This document shows positions 9,181 through 17,722 of a stretch of 64,000 bases of DNA, one piece after another (position 1 is the stretch's first letter; the number at the start of each line of letters is the position of its first letter). Position numbers and translations under genes: made by a program. The DNA lies in NCBI RefSeq assembly GCF_021049245.1, contig NZ_CP088020.1, forward strand, positions 3,292,001 through 3,356,000, read 5' to 3'. Under the pieces are notes generated by a model. It searched no databases, had not been told where the DNA came from, and worked only from the letters and a program-made list of their open reading frames with translations. This DNA comes from Radiobacillus kanasensis. GTDB lineage: Bacteria; Bacillota; Bacilli; Bacillales; Amphibacillaceae.

Positions 9181-10455
9181 TTAACGGACACCTATGCCTC
9201 TGTATTTTATTCCATTAGCCTCAATTTTTTCTCGATTTAAAACATTACGACCATCTAAAATAACTTTTGCATTTTTAAGATTTTTAAAATCAAGGTCTTT
9301 ATATTCATTGTGCAAAGCTTGTAAAATGACAACATCCACATTCTTAATCTCATCAAGTGGTAAAGCAGTTACACCATACTTTTCAATTTCTTCATTAGTA
9401 AAAAGTGGGTCATTTACAAATATATTTGCCCCCTTTTCTTTCAAAGCCTTAATCACAAGTAGTGTACTCGACTTCGTAGGCTCCTTCACATTTCCTCGAA
9501 ATGCCAACCCTAGTATCAGTACATTTTGGTTAGAAACCGATCCAATCTCTTTTTCAATCAATTCTATAGCGTATTGTGACATGTTATCATTTACCTCTCG
9601 AGCTAGTGTGATTATTCCTTTACCCAGATCTCTATTAATGAAGAAATAAGGATATATAGGAATACAATGACCACCTACACCTATACCCGGCTCATGAATA
9701 TTAGATAATGGCTCGCTATTTCCAGCGTACCTAACTTCTTTCATGTTAACACCTTTTTTTTCAGCATATATTGCTAATTCATTCGCTAGAGCTATATTAA
9801 CATCGCGGTATACACACTCTGCAACCTTGGTAAACTCTGCTGTTTCCAAACTGCTTACTTTTATAACTTCACATTGAAGTGCTTTTTCATAAAAATCAGC
9901 GGCTAAGTTCAGACTCTTGTCATCAATTCCTCCTACAATTTTAGGGTAAGATTTCAGGTCACTTAATATCCTATTTGACTGCACACGTTCTGGACTATAG
10001 GCTAGTGAAAAGTTAATACCCATTTTCAATCCGGATTCTTCCTCCAACCTTTTACCCAGTCGGTTTCTAGTGTCACCAGTTGACAGTGTTGTTTCAATAA
10101 TAACTAGTGTGTTTTCTTTTAATCCTTTACCAATTGACTCCATTGCAGCATCCATAAATTGATAATCAGTATCATTGTTTTCTTTTATCAAAATCGGAAC
10201 GATTACCACTACAATTTCTGATTGTTGAACAGACTCTACTGTATTGGTGGTCGCCGTTAGAGTATTATTTTTAAAAGTTTGTTCTAAAAGATCTGACAAA
10301 CCTGGTTCATTAACTATTGGTGAAATACCCTTGTTTACACTATCAACAACTGCCTCATTGATATCAACACCTCTTACAAAAAATCCACGATTGGCGAATT
10401 GAGCTGCTAATGTCAGTCCAATCTTCCCTAAACCTACAACTGTAACATTTTGCAT
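9181..10455 (-). CDS. UDP-N-acetylglucosamine/mannosamine 6-dehydrogenase, WbpA-like
   Basis: NAD-dependent UDP-HexNAc 6-dehydrogenase of 424 residues that oxidises C6 twice to give the uronic acid. Seen: Rossmann motif VVGLGKIGLTLA, the SPERV segment, the EFTKVAECVYRDVNIALANE helix and GVGGHCIPIYPYFF holding the catalytic Cys. The HCIPIYPYF form separates UDP-HexNAc dehydrogenases from UDP-glucose dehydrogenases, whose motif (GGSCFPKD) appears in the other dehydrogenase of this window at 53-54 kb. It heads the four-enzyme diacetamido-uronic acid set of operon 1. Start 10455 follows TGGAGGCATTAAT. Confidence 0.87.
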   Translation of the reverse strand: MQNVTVVGLGKIGLTLAAQFANRGFFVRGVDINEAVVDSVNKGISPIVNEPGLSDLLEQTFKNNTLTATTNTVESVQQSEIVVVIVPILIKENNDTDYQFMDAAMESIGKGLKENTLVIIETTLSTGDTRNRLGKRLEEESGLKMGINFSLAYSPERVQSNRILSDLKSYPKIVGGIDDKSLNLAADFYEKALQCEVIKVSSLETAEFTKVAECVYRDVNIALANELAIYAEKKGVNMKEVRYAGNSEPLSNIHEPGIGVGGHCIPIYPYFFINRDLGKGIITLAREVNDNMSQYAIELIEKEIGSVSNQNVLILGLAFRGNVKEPTKSSTLLVIKALKEKGANIFVNDPLFTNEEIEKYGVTALPLDEIKNVDVVILQALHNEYKDLDFKNLKNAKVILDGRNVLNREKIEANGIKYRGIGVR

Positions 10456-10506
10456 ATTAATGCCTCCATGTAATAAATGTATATAAATTCAACTCTGAAT
10501 CCTATT

Positions 10507-11667
10507 TCATGTTAACTTATCGATAACAGCATACTGTTTTTGTTTCATAATTTCCCAGTTATAATCAACAAGAAAACTTTTAGCGTTAACAGCGTACTTC
10601 CTTGTATCTATATTTCCATTGACCACAAGTTTAATTTTGCTTGTTAAGTCTGCTAGGTTCCCTGGTTCGAAATACATTATCATCTCATCTGAGAAATAAG
10701 AGGATAGTGTGGGTAACTTTGAAGATATTATAGGAATTCCTAACGCAACATACTCCACTAATTTTGTTGGGAGTATATGTTTGGTAAAACCATCTAATCT
10801 ATTAGGTACAATTGCTAGGTCTGCATCAGATATGAGTTTGTGGATTTTATCTACTGGGTATCTCTTTCCTTCGCAAAGTACTAAATCATGAACTCTTAGC
10901 TCTTTTATTAACTCTTGTAATTTTGTAACATAGTCGCCGTTACCATAAATATAAAATCTAACATCTCCTAGTTCTTCCCTAATACTAGACAAGGATCTTA
11001 CAACTAAATCTATCCCATACCTTTCTACTACTGAACCATGATATACTATTTTAAATTTTTCTTTATTGTCGTCTAATAATTGCACCGTTGGTGAGGGAAA
11101 TAATTTTGTATCAGGAACATTCATGATAACAGTAACTTTTTCAGGTTTAATTCCACGAGAAATTAAAATCGCCTTATAAGGATCATGCACTGTTATGATA
11201 TGGTCAGAAAAACTCATACTAATTTTTTCTTCTAAATACAATAAAGATAACTTTAATCCTTTACCATTAAACTTAGTAGCAAATAAATCAGTCATTAAAT
11301 CATGCATATCCAAAATAACCTTAGCACCCAATAGTTTAGGTATAATTGCTGTAAAAACCATAAAATTCGGCAATGTATGGACATAGATACAATGGTATCT
11401 TTTTTTACGATAAAGAAGTGTTAGAACTAATAACGCCCTGAAAAAAAAATGTAAATAACTTAAAAAATAACTTACTAGACCCTCTCCTCTATATCTTTTA
11501 ACATTTAGGCCAATTGTATTTACGCCATTAACTTCAGCAATCCCTTCTTTATCCTTTAAACATATAACATCCACTTCATCTCCTCTTTCTACTAAAGCTT
11601 CAGCTTCCCTTCTTACCCTGGGATCAGATAAATAATGCGTGTAAGCAACCATGCATATTTTTTTCAA
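10507..11667 (-). CDS. GT4-family glycosyltransferase
   Basis: GT-B glycosyltransferase of 386 residues with a cytoplasmic role in repeat-unit assembly. Seen: an N-terminal YTHYLSDPRVRREAEAL, common in EPS GT4 enzymes; a YVHTLPNF segment; YHGSVVERYG at the start of the donor domain; NRLDGFTKHILPTKLVEYVALG in place of the classical EGFG-E pattern. The start codon is a TTG at 11667, with AAAGGTAG about seven bases upstream. It lies between galU and the UDP-HexNAc dehydrogenase with short gaps, so it belongs to operon 1. Donor and acceptor are unknown. Confidence 0.82.
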   Translation of the reverse strand: MKKICMVAYTHYLSDPRVRREAEALVERGDEVDVICLKDKEGIAEVNGVNTIGLNVKRYRGEGLVSYFLSYLHFFFRALLVLTLLYRKKRYHCIYVHTLPNFMVFTAIIPKLLGAKVILDMHDLMTDLFATKFNGKGLKLSLLYLEEKISMSFSDHIITVHDPYKAILISRGIKPEKVTVIMNVPDTKLFPSPTVQLLDDNKEKFKIVYHGSVVERYGIDLVVRSLSSIREELGDVRFYIYGNGDYVTKLQELIKELRVHDLVLCEGKRYPVDKIHKLISDADLAIVPNRLDGFTKHILPTKLVEYVALGIPIISSKLPTLSSYFSDEMIMYFEPGNLADLTSKIKLVVNGNIDTRKYAVNAKSFLVDYNWEIMKQKQYAVIDKLT

Positions 11668-11722
11668 AAAAATCTACCTTTCTATACACAAAAATCAAGT
11701 GAACAAGTTTTATTAGTTCTAG

Positions 11723-12604
11723 CTATGATTTTATTATGTTTTTGTTCATTAGGTTCTTGAGATAATCAAAGAATTCAGTATTCATTTCTTCCCTCTGTAG
11801 TGCGAATTCTAAATTAGCCTTTAAAAAACCAATTTTATCCCCTACATCATATCTTCTCCCTATATATTCATATGCGTGCAATTTTCCTTGTAATGCTATC
11901 TCGTTCAGAGCGTCTGCAAGTTGAATCTCTCCACGTTCATCCGGTATTGTTTTATCTAACAAATCAAATATACTTGGCTCTAAGATATATTTTCCAATTA
12001 CCGCTAAATCGGAAGGGGGTGTTTCCCTTGGCTTTTCTACTACTCTGTTTACAGCATAGACATTATCAAATGTTCTATCATATCCGATAACTCCATATTT
12101 TTTCAGATTCTCTGTTTCCACTTTTTGGACAGCTAACAGATTATGTTGGTGTTTATCGTATACACCTATCATTTGACTTAGACAAGGTACATCTGAGTCC
12201 ACTAAATCATCACCAAGTAAAACTGCAAACGGTTCATCCCCAATAAAATTTCGAGCACACCATACAGCATGTCCTAATCCTTTTGGTTCTTTTTGCCTGA
12301 TATAGTGAATGTCAGCTAAATTTGACGAGTATTGAACTCTTGCAAGTAAATCTAGCTTTCCTTTCTCCTCAAGATTACGCTCCAGCTCAGGAGAAGCATC
12401 GAAATGATCCTCAATCGCACGTTTCCCTTTACCAGTGACGATAATAATATCCTCAATACCAGAAGCCACAGCTTCTTCGACAATATATTGAATAGTAGGC
12501 TTGTCTACTATAGGTAACATTTCTTTCGGCATAGCTTTTGTCGCTGGCAAAAAACGGGTTCCTAAACCTGCTGCAGGAATGATTGCTTTTCTGATCTTTT
12601 TCAT
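11723..12604 (-). CDS. galU: UTP-glucose-1-phosphate uridylyltransferase (copy 1)
   Basis: Makes UDP-glucose from UTP and glucose-1-phosphate. Nucleotidyltransferase signature [14 protein letters not shown] with [10 protein letters not shown] close to the N terminus, [42 protein letters not shown] and the GRRYDVGDKIGF near the end; 293 residues is the standard GalU/GtaB length. A second, clearly homologous copy lies at 54452-55345. This copy belongs to operon 1, between the CpsB-type phosphatase and the glycosyltransferases. UDP-glucose here may feed the polymer or the dehydrogenase at 53-54 kb. Confidence 0.93.
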   Translation of the reverse strand: MKKIRKAIIPAAGLGTRFLPATKAMPKEMLPIVDKPTIQYIVEEAVASGIEDIIIVTGKGKRAIEDHFDASPELERNLEEKGKLDLLARVQYSSNLADIHYIRQKEPKGLGHAVWCARNFIGDEPFAVLLGDDLVDSDVPCLSQMIGVYDKHQHNLLAVQKVETENLKKYGVIGYDRTFDNVYAVNRVVEKPRETPPSDLAVIGKYILEPSIFDLLDKTIPDERGEIQLADALNEIALQGKLHAYEYIGRRYDVGDKIGFLKANLEFALQREEMNTEFFDYLKNLMNKNIIKS

Positions 12605-12689
12605 TTAAGACTCCTCCTATATCAAGTAGTGAATAAAATATCTAGTAAAAGAGTGAATCTAATGATTACTTCACAAAATTTATCTTTAA

Positions 12690-13457
12690 TCAAAGCAACC
12701 CCAAAAACTTCTTCTTTTTTAACCTAGTAGGAACGTCTCCAATAACATTCCCACCTTGTATCAAGGTCTGCGCATTTTCCATAAAAAAGTAGACCATATT
12801 ATTACCATAAGTCTTATCTATTTCATTAATTGATTCAGCCATACAAAATCCCCGTGAAGTTGTATTGTGGGCATCCGACGCAAGAAAGTGTGTAAGATTA
12901 TGTTCAATTAGATCCTGAGAGAACCTCTGTATCTTTTTTCCGAATTTTCCGACTATACTAGCCGCTGTAATCTGCGTCAGAGTTCCTTTTTTAACTAACT
13001 CATACAGAATATTTGGATTTTCTATTAATTCCTTATTTCTCTCGGGGTGAACAATGATAGGCTTATATCCTTCTAGCTGTAAATCAAATAATAGTTGCTG
13101 AGTATAACGAGGTACATGATTGGATGGTAATTCCAAAAAGATATAACAACTTGTTTCATTTAAGCAAAGAAGCTGTCCATTCTTTATGCCTTCAACCATA
13201 TCTCCACTTATGCGAGATTCTTGTCCTGATAAGACGGTTAATGGGATATCTTCCTCTTCCAACCTTTTATTTAGGCGATTTACTTCTATTAAAATATTAT
13301 TTTTAGTGTTAGTATATTTTCCATTTTGGTGATGAGGGGTTGCAATTATAGTGTGAATACCATGCAATACGGCTTCTTTAGCCATTTGTACACTGTCAGC
13401 AGTATGTTTTGCACCGTCGTCTAAACCTGGAAGTATATGGCAATGAATATCAATCAT
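12690..13457 (-). CDS. CpsB/YwqE-type PHP tyrosine-protein phosphatase
   Basis: Manganese-dependent protein tyrosine phosphatase of the PHP family (255 residues), expected to dephosphorylate the partner BY-kinase. Seen: MIDIHCHILPGLDDGAK with the first metal-binding motif, TPHHQNGKY, IVHPERNKE, and the late ASDAHN. These are the four metal-ligand regions of CpsB/YwqE/EpsC. It follows the kinase gene after a 258-base gap that holds a candidate regulatory RNA. The start at 13457 follows TAGGAGTG. Phosphatase, kinase and co-polymerase together control chain length and output in such systems (established for CpsBCD). Confidence 0.92.
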   Translation of the reverse strand: MIDIHCHILPGLDDGAKHTADSVQMAKEAVLHGIHTIIATPHHQNGKYTNTKNNILIEVNRLNKRLEEEDIPLTVLSGQESRISGDMVEGIKNGQLLCLNETSCYIFLELPSNHVPRYTQQLLFDLQLEGYKPIIVHPERNKELIENPNILYELVKKGTLTQITAASIVGKFGKKIQRFSQDLIEHNLTHFLASDAHNTTSRGFCMAESINEIDKTYGNNMVYFFMENAQTLIQGGNVIGDVPTRLKKKKFLGLL

Positions 13458-13539
13458 ATGGGTTCACTCCTACTAAAATTTTCGTTTTATCTGGTAAGAT
13501 AGCACTAGTATAGCAGGAAGCTAATGTAGATGAAACGGT

Positions 13540-13680
13540 AAATTTACATAAAATTGGGAAATGATAGAATAACACTATGATTTTGCACTAATTCTTTCTA
13601 TCGCAATTCTTTAGGCAAATCCCGATTTCATTCAATGGCTTTCACCACAGGAATAGGAGTTTTATCTTGATTTCATAATA
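13540..13680 (-). ncRNA. Candidate EAR-like (eps-associated) structured RNA between CpsD and CpsB genes
   Basis: The 258-base gap 13458-13715 separates the second and third genes of operon 1, exactly where the EAR antitermination RNA lies in B. subtilis eps (between epsB and epsC). On the minus strand it contains GGTGAAAGCC, ATCGGGATTTGCC and TTGCGATAGAA, with pairing options: GATAGAA (13597-13603) with TTCTATC (13565-13571), and GATTTGC with GCAAAATC. Boundaries are approximate. I could not compare it with the family model, so identity as EAR is inference from position, purine-rich loops and pairings. If correct, it would help RNA polymerase through the 13-kb operon. Confidence 0.42.
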
Positions 13681-13696
13681 ATTTTGTTCCAAGTAA

Positions 13697-13717
13697 AGAC
13701 TCCTACTCAAGGAGTCT
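13697..13717 (-). other. Perfect hairpin over the stop codon of the CpsD gene
   Basis: AGACTCCT (13697-13704) and AGGAGTCT (13710-13717) form an 8-bp perfect stem with a 5-base loop, overlapping the TAG stop of the kinase gene (13716-13718). On the minus strand only TTTACTTGG follows, so it is a weak terminator or attenuator. It directly precedes the candidate EAR-like element. Confidence 0.5.
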
Positions 13718-14411
13718 AATTCGTACCATAGTAATAGTAGCTAGCTTTCTTCTGCTCACGGTCGTTTAAAACAGCACCTAACAACTTTGCTTTGGCTGGG
13801 TTTAAAAGCTCTTGAGCCTTCTGAGCTGCTTCATACTCTGTTTGCTTACTACGAACAACGAGCAACGCACCATCACATTGGTCAGCTAGTATTTGAGCAT
13901 CCGTTACTGCAAGTACAGGTGGCGTATCGAAAACAATCAGATCGTAAAGCTCAGATGCCTCATTTATTAACATTCCCATCACTTTTGAGCCCAGTAACTC
14001 AGAAGGGTTTGGAGGAATCGGTCCACACGCTAGTAAGTCGAGGTTATCAATATCACTTGGAACAATACTTTGAATCAGTCCCAGTTCCCCTACTAACACA
14101 CTGCTAAGACCTTTACGGTTATCTAACCGAAAAGTATAATGCAAAGTTGGTTTTCTAAGATCTGCATCTACAAGTAGTACTTTTTTTCCTGACTGTGCAA
14201 AAACGATAGCAAGGTTCGCAACTGTTGAGGATTTACCTTCTGAAGGTCCAGACGATGTAACCAAAAGTGTTTTAAGTTGTTCATCAACAGATGCAAATTG
14301 AAGATTTGTTCTTATTGTTCTAAATTGTTCAGATATAGGAGAACGTGGGTTAACCTTTGTAATTAAATATCTCGACGTGTTATTTTTAAACTGTCTTTTT
14401 CTTCTGGCCAT
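13716..14411 (-). CDS. CpsD/YwqD-type bacterial tyrosine kinase (BY-kinase)
   Basis: Cytoplasmic autophosphorylating tyrosine kinase of 231 residues. Walker A is TSSGPSEGKSSTVAN, Walker A' VLLVDADLRKPT and Walker B LIVFDTPPV. The C terminus carries the Tyr cluster KKASYYYYGTN that is phosphorylated in this family. The transmembrane activator is encoded separately by the overlapping upstream gene, the Firmicutes arrangement. I use the ATG at 14411 (AGGGGAG about seven bases upstream) rather than the TTG next to it. It overlaps the co-polymerase gene by 26 bases, implying coupled translation. It should act with the adjacent phosphatase to control polymer synthesis. Confidence 0.93.
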   Translation of the reverse strand: MARRKRQFKNNTSRYLITKVNPRSPISEQFRTIRTNLQFASVDEQLKTLLVTSSGPSEGKSSTVANLAIVFAQSGKKVLLVDADLRKPTLHYTFRLDNRKGLSSVLVGELGLIQSIVPSDIDNLDLLACGPIPPNPSELLGSKVMGMLINEASELYDLIVFDTPPVLAVTDAQILADQCDGALLVVRSKQTEYEAAQKAQELLNPAKAKLLGAVLNDREQKKASYYYYGTN

Positions 14412-15147
14412 CAAATTCTCCCCTTCCTCTGCGAGCCACTTGTTGAGTAAAAGCAGTGTTAATTAAATCATCTTCTCTAATATGTGGTATTACTCCTAAG
14501 ACTGGAATATCTAGTCTTTGCTCAACATCAATTTCTGTCTTTATCGTGTTATCTAAATACTCAAGTAAAAAGGCGAGTCCCACTCCAACCACTATGCCTA
14601 ATACAACAGCAACTGCCATGTTTAATAATGGTTTTGGATTCACTGGACTTGGATCATCTGGAACGAAAGCCTCTGACAGAATGTTTACATTATCTACGTT
14701 CATTAGTGTCGGTATCTTTTCTTTGAACACGCTAACCGTAGTATTTGCGATATCAACTGCCTGTTTCGGACTTTCATCCGTTGCTGTTACTGTAACAACT
14801 TGAGAATTCTGTTCACTAGAAACTTGAATCATTTCTGCTAGCTGATCCGCTGTCAACGATAGATTCAATTCATCTGCCACATCCTGTAGAATAGCAGGGC
14901 TTTTTATAATAACGTTATACGTATTTATAATTTCGATATTAGAGCGAATTTCATTTACATCTACACCCATTTGTGCGGATTCTTTCTGATTGACAATAAA
15001 CTGTGAGCTAGATTGATAGGTTGGTGTCATCACGAAATACGTAACACCTGCACTTACTATTGCTGCACCTATCGTAAGAAGTATGATTAATAGTAACCTC
15101 TTCTTAATTGTTTCGAATATTTCTTTCAACGAAATCGTTTCTCCCAT
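14386..15147 (-). CDS. CpsC/YwqC-type polysaccharide co-polymerase and kinase activator
   Basis: Wzz-family membrane protein of 253 residues, first gene of operon 1. Two transmembrane segments (about residues 20-42, and AVAVVLGIVVGVGLAFLLEY near 170-190) flank an extracytoplasmic domain. The second segment is preceded by the Pro-rich PDDPSPVNPKP typical of chain-length regulators. The C-terminal tail contacts and activates the BY-kinase in studied homologues. I start at the ATG at 15147 because GGGGGGA lies five bases before it; the ATG at 15162 lies upstream of that site and is less likely. A good promoter lies just upstream. Confidence 0.9.
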   Translation of the reverse strand: MGETISLKEIFETIKKRLLLIILLTIGAAIVSAGVTYFVMTPTYQSSSQFIVNQKESAQMGVDVNEIRSNIEIINTYNVIIKSPAILQDVADELNLSLTADQLAEMIQVSSEQNSQVVTVTATDESPKQAVDIANTTVSVFKEKIPTLMNVDNVNILSEAFVPDDPSPVNPKPLLNMAVAVVLGIVVGVGLAFLLEYLDNTIKTEIDVEQRLDIPVLGVIPHIREDDLINTAFTQQVARRGRGEFDGQKKKTV

Positions 15148-15185
15148 CGTGATCCCCCCATACATAACAACCATGTATATTCTCT

Positions 15186-15213
15186 ATTATATGTCCGTTG
15201 CACATTATGTCGA
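15186..15213 (-). promoter_or_regulatory. Predicted sigma-A promoter of exopolysaccharide operon 1
   Basis: Minus strand: -35 TCGACA (15213-15208, five of six to consensus), 16-base spacer, perfect -10 TATAAT (15191-15186). The start point would be near 15179, giving a leader of about 30 bases before the co-polymerase ATG at 15147. It is the only convincing promoter seen in front of the 13-kb gene set. Confidence 0.7.
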
Positions 15214-15350
15214 AATTATAACATAGATTTGAGAAGGGTAACATAAGATACTTTTAATAAGAATTGTCCATTTTTGTTAAATAAAGGTGTTTGATTGGGG
15301 GAGATAATTTAAAATTACAAAAAAGACCGAATAACTTATCAGTTTTTCCT

Positions 15351-15591
15351 CTAATTCGATATGAATTTTTTAAATATCTTTATGTCAGTATCATGCTCAG
15401 CTACTTTAACGGATATTTCCTTAAAGCTTGTTTGTTTTTCTGTTTTCAGCAACTTGTTTTGATAAGCTACCTAACTTTTCAATAATTACTTGCTGGCCCC
15501 CTTCTCTCTATCCTGCCATCCATTCATTTAATGGCTGCAATTTCTCGTCAAATAAAGATGATAACATTTGTGTAATCTCTTTATTAATCAT
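15351..15591 (-). pseudogene. Decayed small coiled-coil protein gene
   Basis: On the minus strand GAGGTGATGAG precedes an ATG at 15591 that gives MINKEITQMLSSLFDEKLQP and then NEWMAG, then a TAG at 15508-15510. The same frame past the stop gives EKLGSLSKQVAENRK and stops again. After a one-base shift another frame gives EKQTSFKEISVKVAEHD, DTDIKIFKKFISN, stop at 15351-15353. Read together this resembles the small Bacillus coiled-coil proteins with KLQPxxxRLD and LSKQVAEN heptads. At least one nonsense mutation and one frameshift break it. Function of the intact family is unknown. Confidence 0.5.
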
Positions 15592-15745
15592 CTCATCACC
15601 TCTTCGTTCTATTATATCAACTATATAAAAGGTTGTGGTGATCATAATAGAAAAGAAATAGCATACCAACAAGTTACAATTTGGCATGCTACCTATCATG
15701 AAATTAAATTTTCTTCCTTAAATAGGACCTACATATTCAAAATCA

Positions 15746-16354
15746 CTATACTAGTTCTTTCCCAAAAGTACCCTCGAACGCAGATTCCTTAACTTTTCTT
15801 CTATCCGAAGGTTTTTCTCTTTCTTGTAGGTTTTCTGGTAGGTTTTCCATAACTCCTTGATACCCAAGCGCAACTAAAGCTTGAACTTCAAAATGATCTG
15901 GGATGTCTAAAACCTCTTTTGCTTTATCTTTATAGATGCCACCCATCGCATGGGTAATCAAACCTTTTTGGGCGGCTTGTAACGATAGAAAACCCCAAGC
16001 GGCTCCAGTATCAAAAGCATGTGTTCCAATTTCATTCCCATCTCTTTCTTTTTCAGATACTAGTAGGATGAGGACAGGTGCTTTTTTCGACCATGCCTGA
16101 TTTCCTTCCATAACAAACGATTGAAACTTTTCACGATTTTCCTCTGTTCTTGCTACAATAAATCTCCACGGTTGTAGGTTCATGGCAGACGGGGCCCAGC
16201 GAGCTGCCTCCAGAACTCCTAGTAATGTTTCCTCAGATACCTTCTTATCACTAAAGGATCTTGGTGACCAGCGATTCACAAATAACGGATCGGCATCATA
16301 TTCTGGCTTACGGTTTTCTTTTACTTCTTGCTTTAACCCGGAAAGAGTTGTCAT
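15746..16354 (-). CDS. Nitroreductase-family FMN oxidoreductase
   Basis: FMN-dependent NAD(P)H oxidoreductase of 202 residues. Seen: NRWSPRSFSDKKVSEE (the FMN-phosphate binding RxSxRxF pattern), ARWAPSAMNLQPWRFIV, the central TGAAWGFLSLQAAQKGL and the VQALVALGYQG strand. This is the YdgI/YodC type of putative NAD(P)H nitroreductase; the physiological substrate is not predictable. I start at the ATG at 16354 (GAGGAGG eight bases upstream) instead of a start ten codons earlier with no ribosome site. It stands alone between a decayed gene and a divergent lipoprotein gene. Confidence 0.87.
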   Translation of the reverse strand: MTTLSGLKQEVKENRKPEYDADPLFVNRWSPRSFSDKKVSEETLLGVLEAARWAPSAMNLQPWRFIVARTEENREKFQSFVMEGNQAWSKKAPVLILLVSEKERDGNEIGTHAFDTGAAWGFLSLQAAQKGLITHAMGGIYKDKAKEVLDIPDHFEVQALVALGYQGVMENLPENLQEREKPSDRRKVKESAFEGTFGKELV

Positions 16355-16539
16355 TAAACATTCCTCCTCTGTTGAATTCACCATTAGTTTCTTATTATAG
16401 AAGGATTACCCTTTTCTTGCCAAAGATACGCTTACTTACAAATAATTGCTTTTTTTCTATCAATCTATTAAATTAGTAGATAATTATCTAAAATTGGTAA
16501 AATTTGTTTTAAATTGAAAGTAATCTAAAGGGGGCACTC

Positions 16540-17643
16540 ATGAAGAAAAGGAAAATTGCATTTATTGTATTAATTTCACTCATTTTGACTGCTTGTGGGC
16601 AGTCTGTAGCAGTTGAAGAAACTAAAGAGAAGGAGAAGTTCAAAGAGTCCAAAGAAGAAATCAAAACAGAAGCATCTTCAAAAACAGTGGAACACATACA
16701 GGAAGTAGACTTAGAACGAAGGGCAGAACAAAAGTTAGAACTATTGACCACTTCAAAGAAGGTTCCATTAGCCTCTACAGCTGCGCTAGAAGAGAAACAA
16801 AAGGAAGGAGCTCCAACCACGGATTACTCAACAACCGAACATGAGCAGACTTATGAGATCACAGTTGCTGAAGCTAACTTACGTAAAGGACCAAGCACCA
16901 AGCACGAAAAAGTATTCTCTCTTTTCTATGATACGAAAGTAGAAGCAAGTCAAAAAGCAAACCTTGGTGATTCGGATTGGTACTATATCTCCGCAAAAGG
17001 GAAAGAAGGATGGATATCCTCCAGTATAGTAGAAGAATTTGAACCAACTAAACAATCTGAATTGAAAGTAATAGTAGATGCTCCACTTATTAATCAGATG
17101 CCTCTGCTACCTAGAGGCTGTGAAGTAACTAGCTTGGCCATGCTATTACAATTCGCGGGAGTAAGTGTAGACAAAATGACATTAGCAGAGGAAGTAATCA
17201 GAGTCCCTTTTGAAGAGAACGGACTAAGAGGGAATCCTTACAATGGCTTCGTTGGAAATATGTACACCTTTGATGAGCCTGGCCTAGGCGTCTACCACGG
17301 ACCGATTGCAGAATTAGGAAAGAAATATTTAAGTAGTATTGTCGATCTTACTGGCCAATCATTCGATGCTGTTATCAATCAACTAAACGCAGGAAAGCCT
17401 GTTTGGGTGATTAATAACACCACATTCAGTCATCTGTCGAATGGCTATTGGGAAACTTGGAATACTTCTAATGGAGAAATTCAGATTACTTATAAGGAAC
17501 ATTCCGTACTAGTAACTGGTTACGATGATCAATACATCTATTTTAATGATCCCCTTGCTATGATTAAAAATAGGAAGGTTTCCAGAGAAGATTTTATCGC
17601 TGGGTGGGAGCAAATTGGCAGTCAAGCTATTTCTTATAATTAA
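16540..17643 (+). CDS. SH3 and C39-like peptidase lipoprotein
   Basis: Membrane-anchored lipoprotein of 367 residues. The lipobox LTAC puts the lipid on Cys19. Residues 20-100 are a charged Glu/Lys-rich linker. An SH3_3 domain follows (about 105-167, with EANLRKGPSTKHEKV and GWISSS). The C-terminal half is a C39_2-type papain-like domain with QMPLLPRGCEVTSLAM (Cys194) and KEHSVLVTGYDD (His321), followed by FNDPL, whose Asp could complete the triad. SH3 plus C39-like proteins are thought to act on the cell wall; a substrate is not established. AAAGGGGGC precedes the ATG. It is followed by two further wall enzymes on the same strand. Confidence 0.83.
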   Translation: MKKRKIAFIVLISLILTACGQSVAVEETKEKEKFKESKEEIKTEASSKTVEHIQEVDLERRAEQKLELLTTSKKVPLASTAALEEKQKEGAPTTDYSTTEHEQTYEITVAEANLRKGPSTKHEKVFSLFYDTKVEASQKANLGDSDWYYISAKGKEGWISSSIVEEFEPTKQSELKVIVDAPLINQMPLLPRGCEVTSLAMLLQFAGVSVDKMTLAEEVIRVPFEENGLRGNPYNGFVGNMYTFDEPGLGVYHGPIAELGKKYLSSIVDLTGQSFDAVINQLNAGKPVWVINNTTFSHLSNGYWETWNTSNGEIQITYKEHSVLVTGYDDQYIYFNDPLAMIKNRKVSREDFIAGWEQIGSQAISYN

Positions 17644-17722
17644 GGAAAATTTTACATCTATATTTTTACAAAACATGCTATAATAATGGAAAATTCGTGG
17701 TCATATTACGAGGTGCGATTAG

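Noticed and set aside
17651..17684. Possible WalR box and sigma-A promoter before the three-LysM gene
   Set aside because: Two TGTAAA-like half sites on the minus strand are eight bases apart instead of five, and no -35 lies at a proper distance from the TATAAT at 17679-17684.
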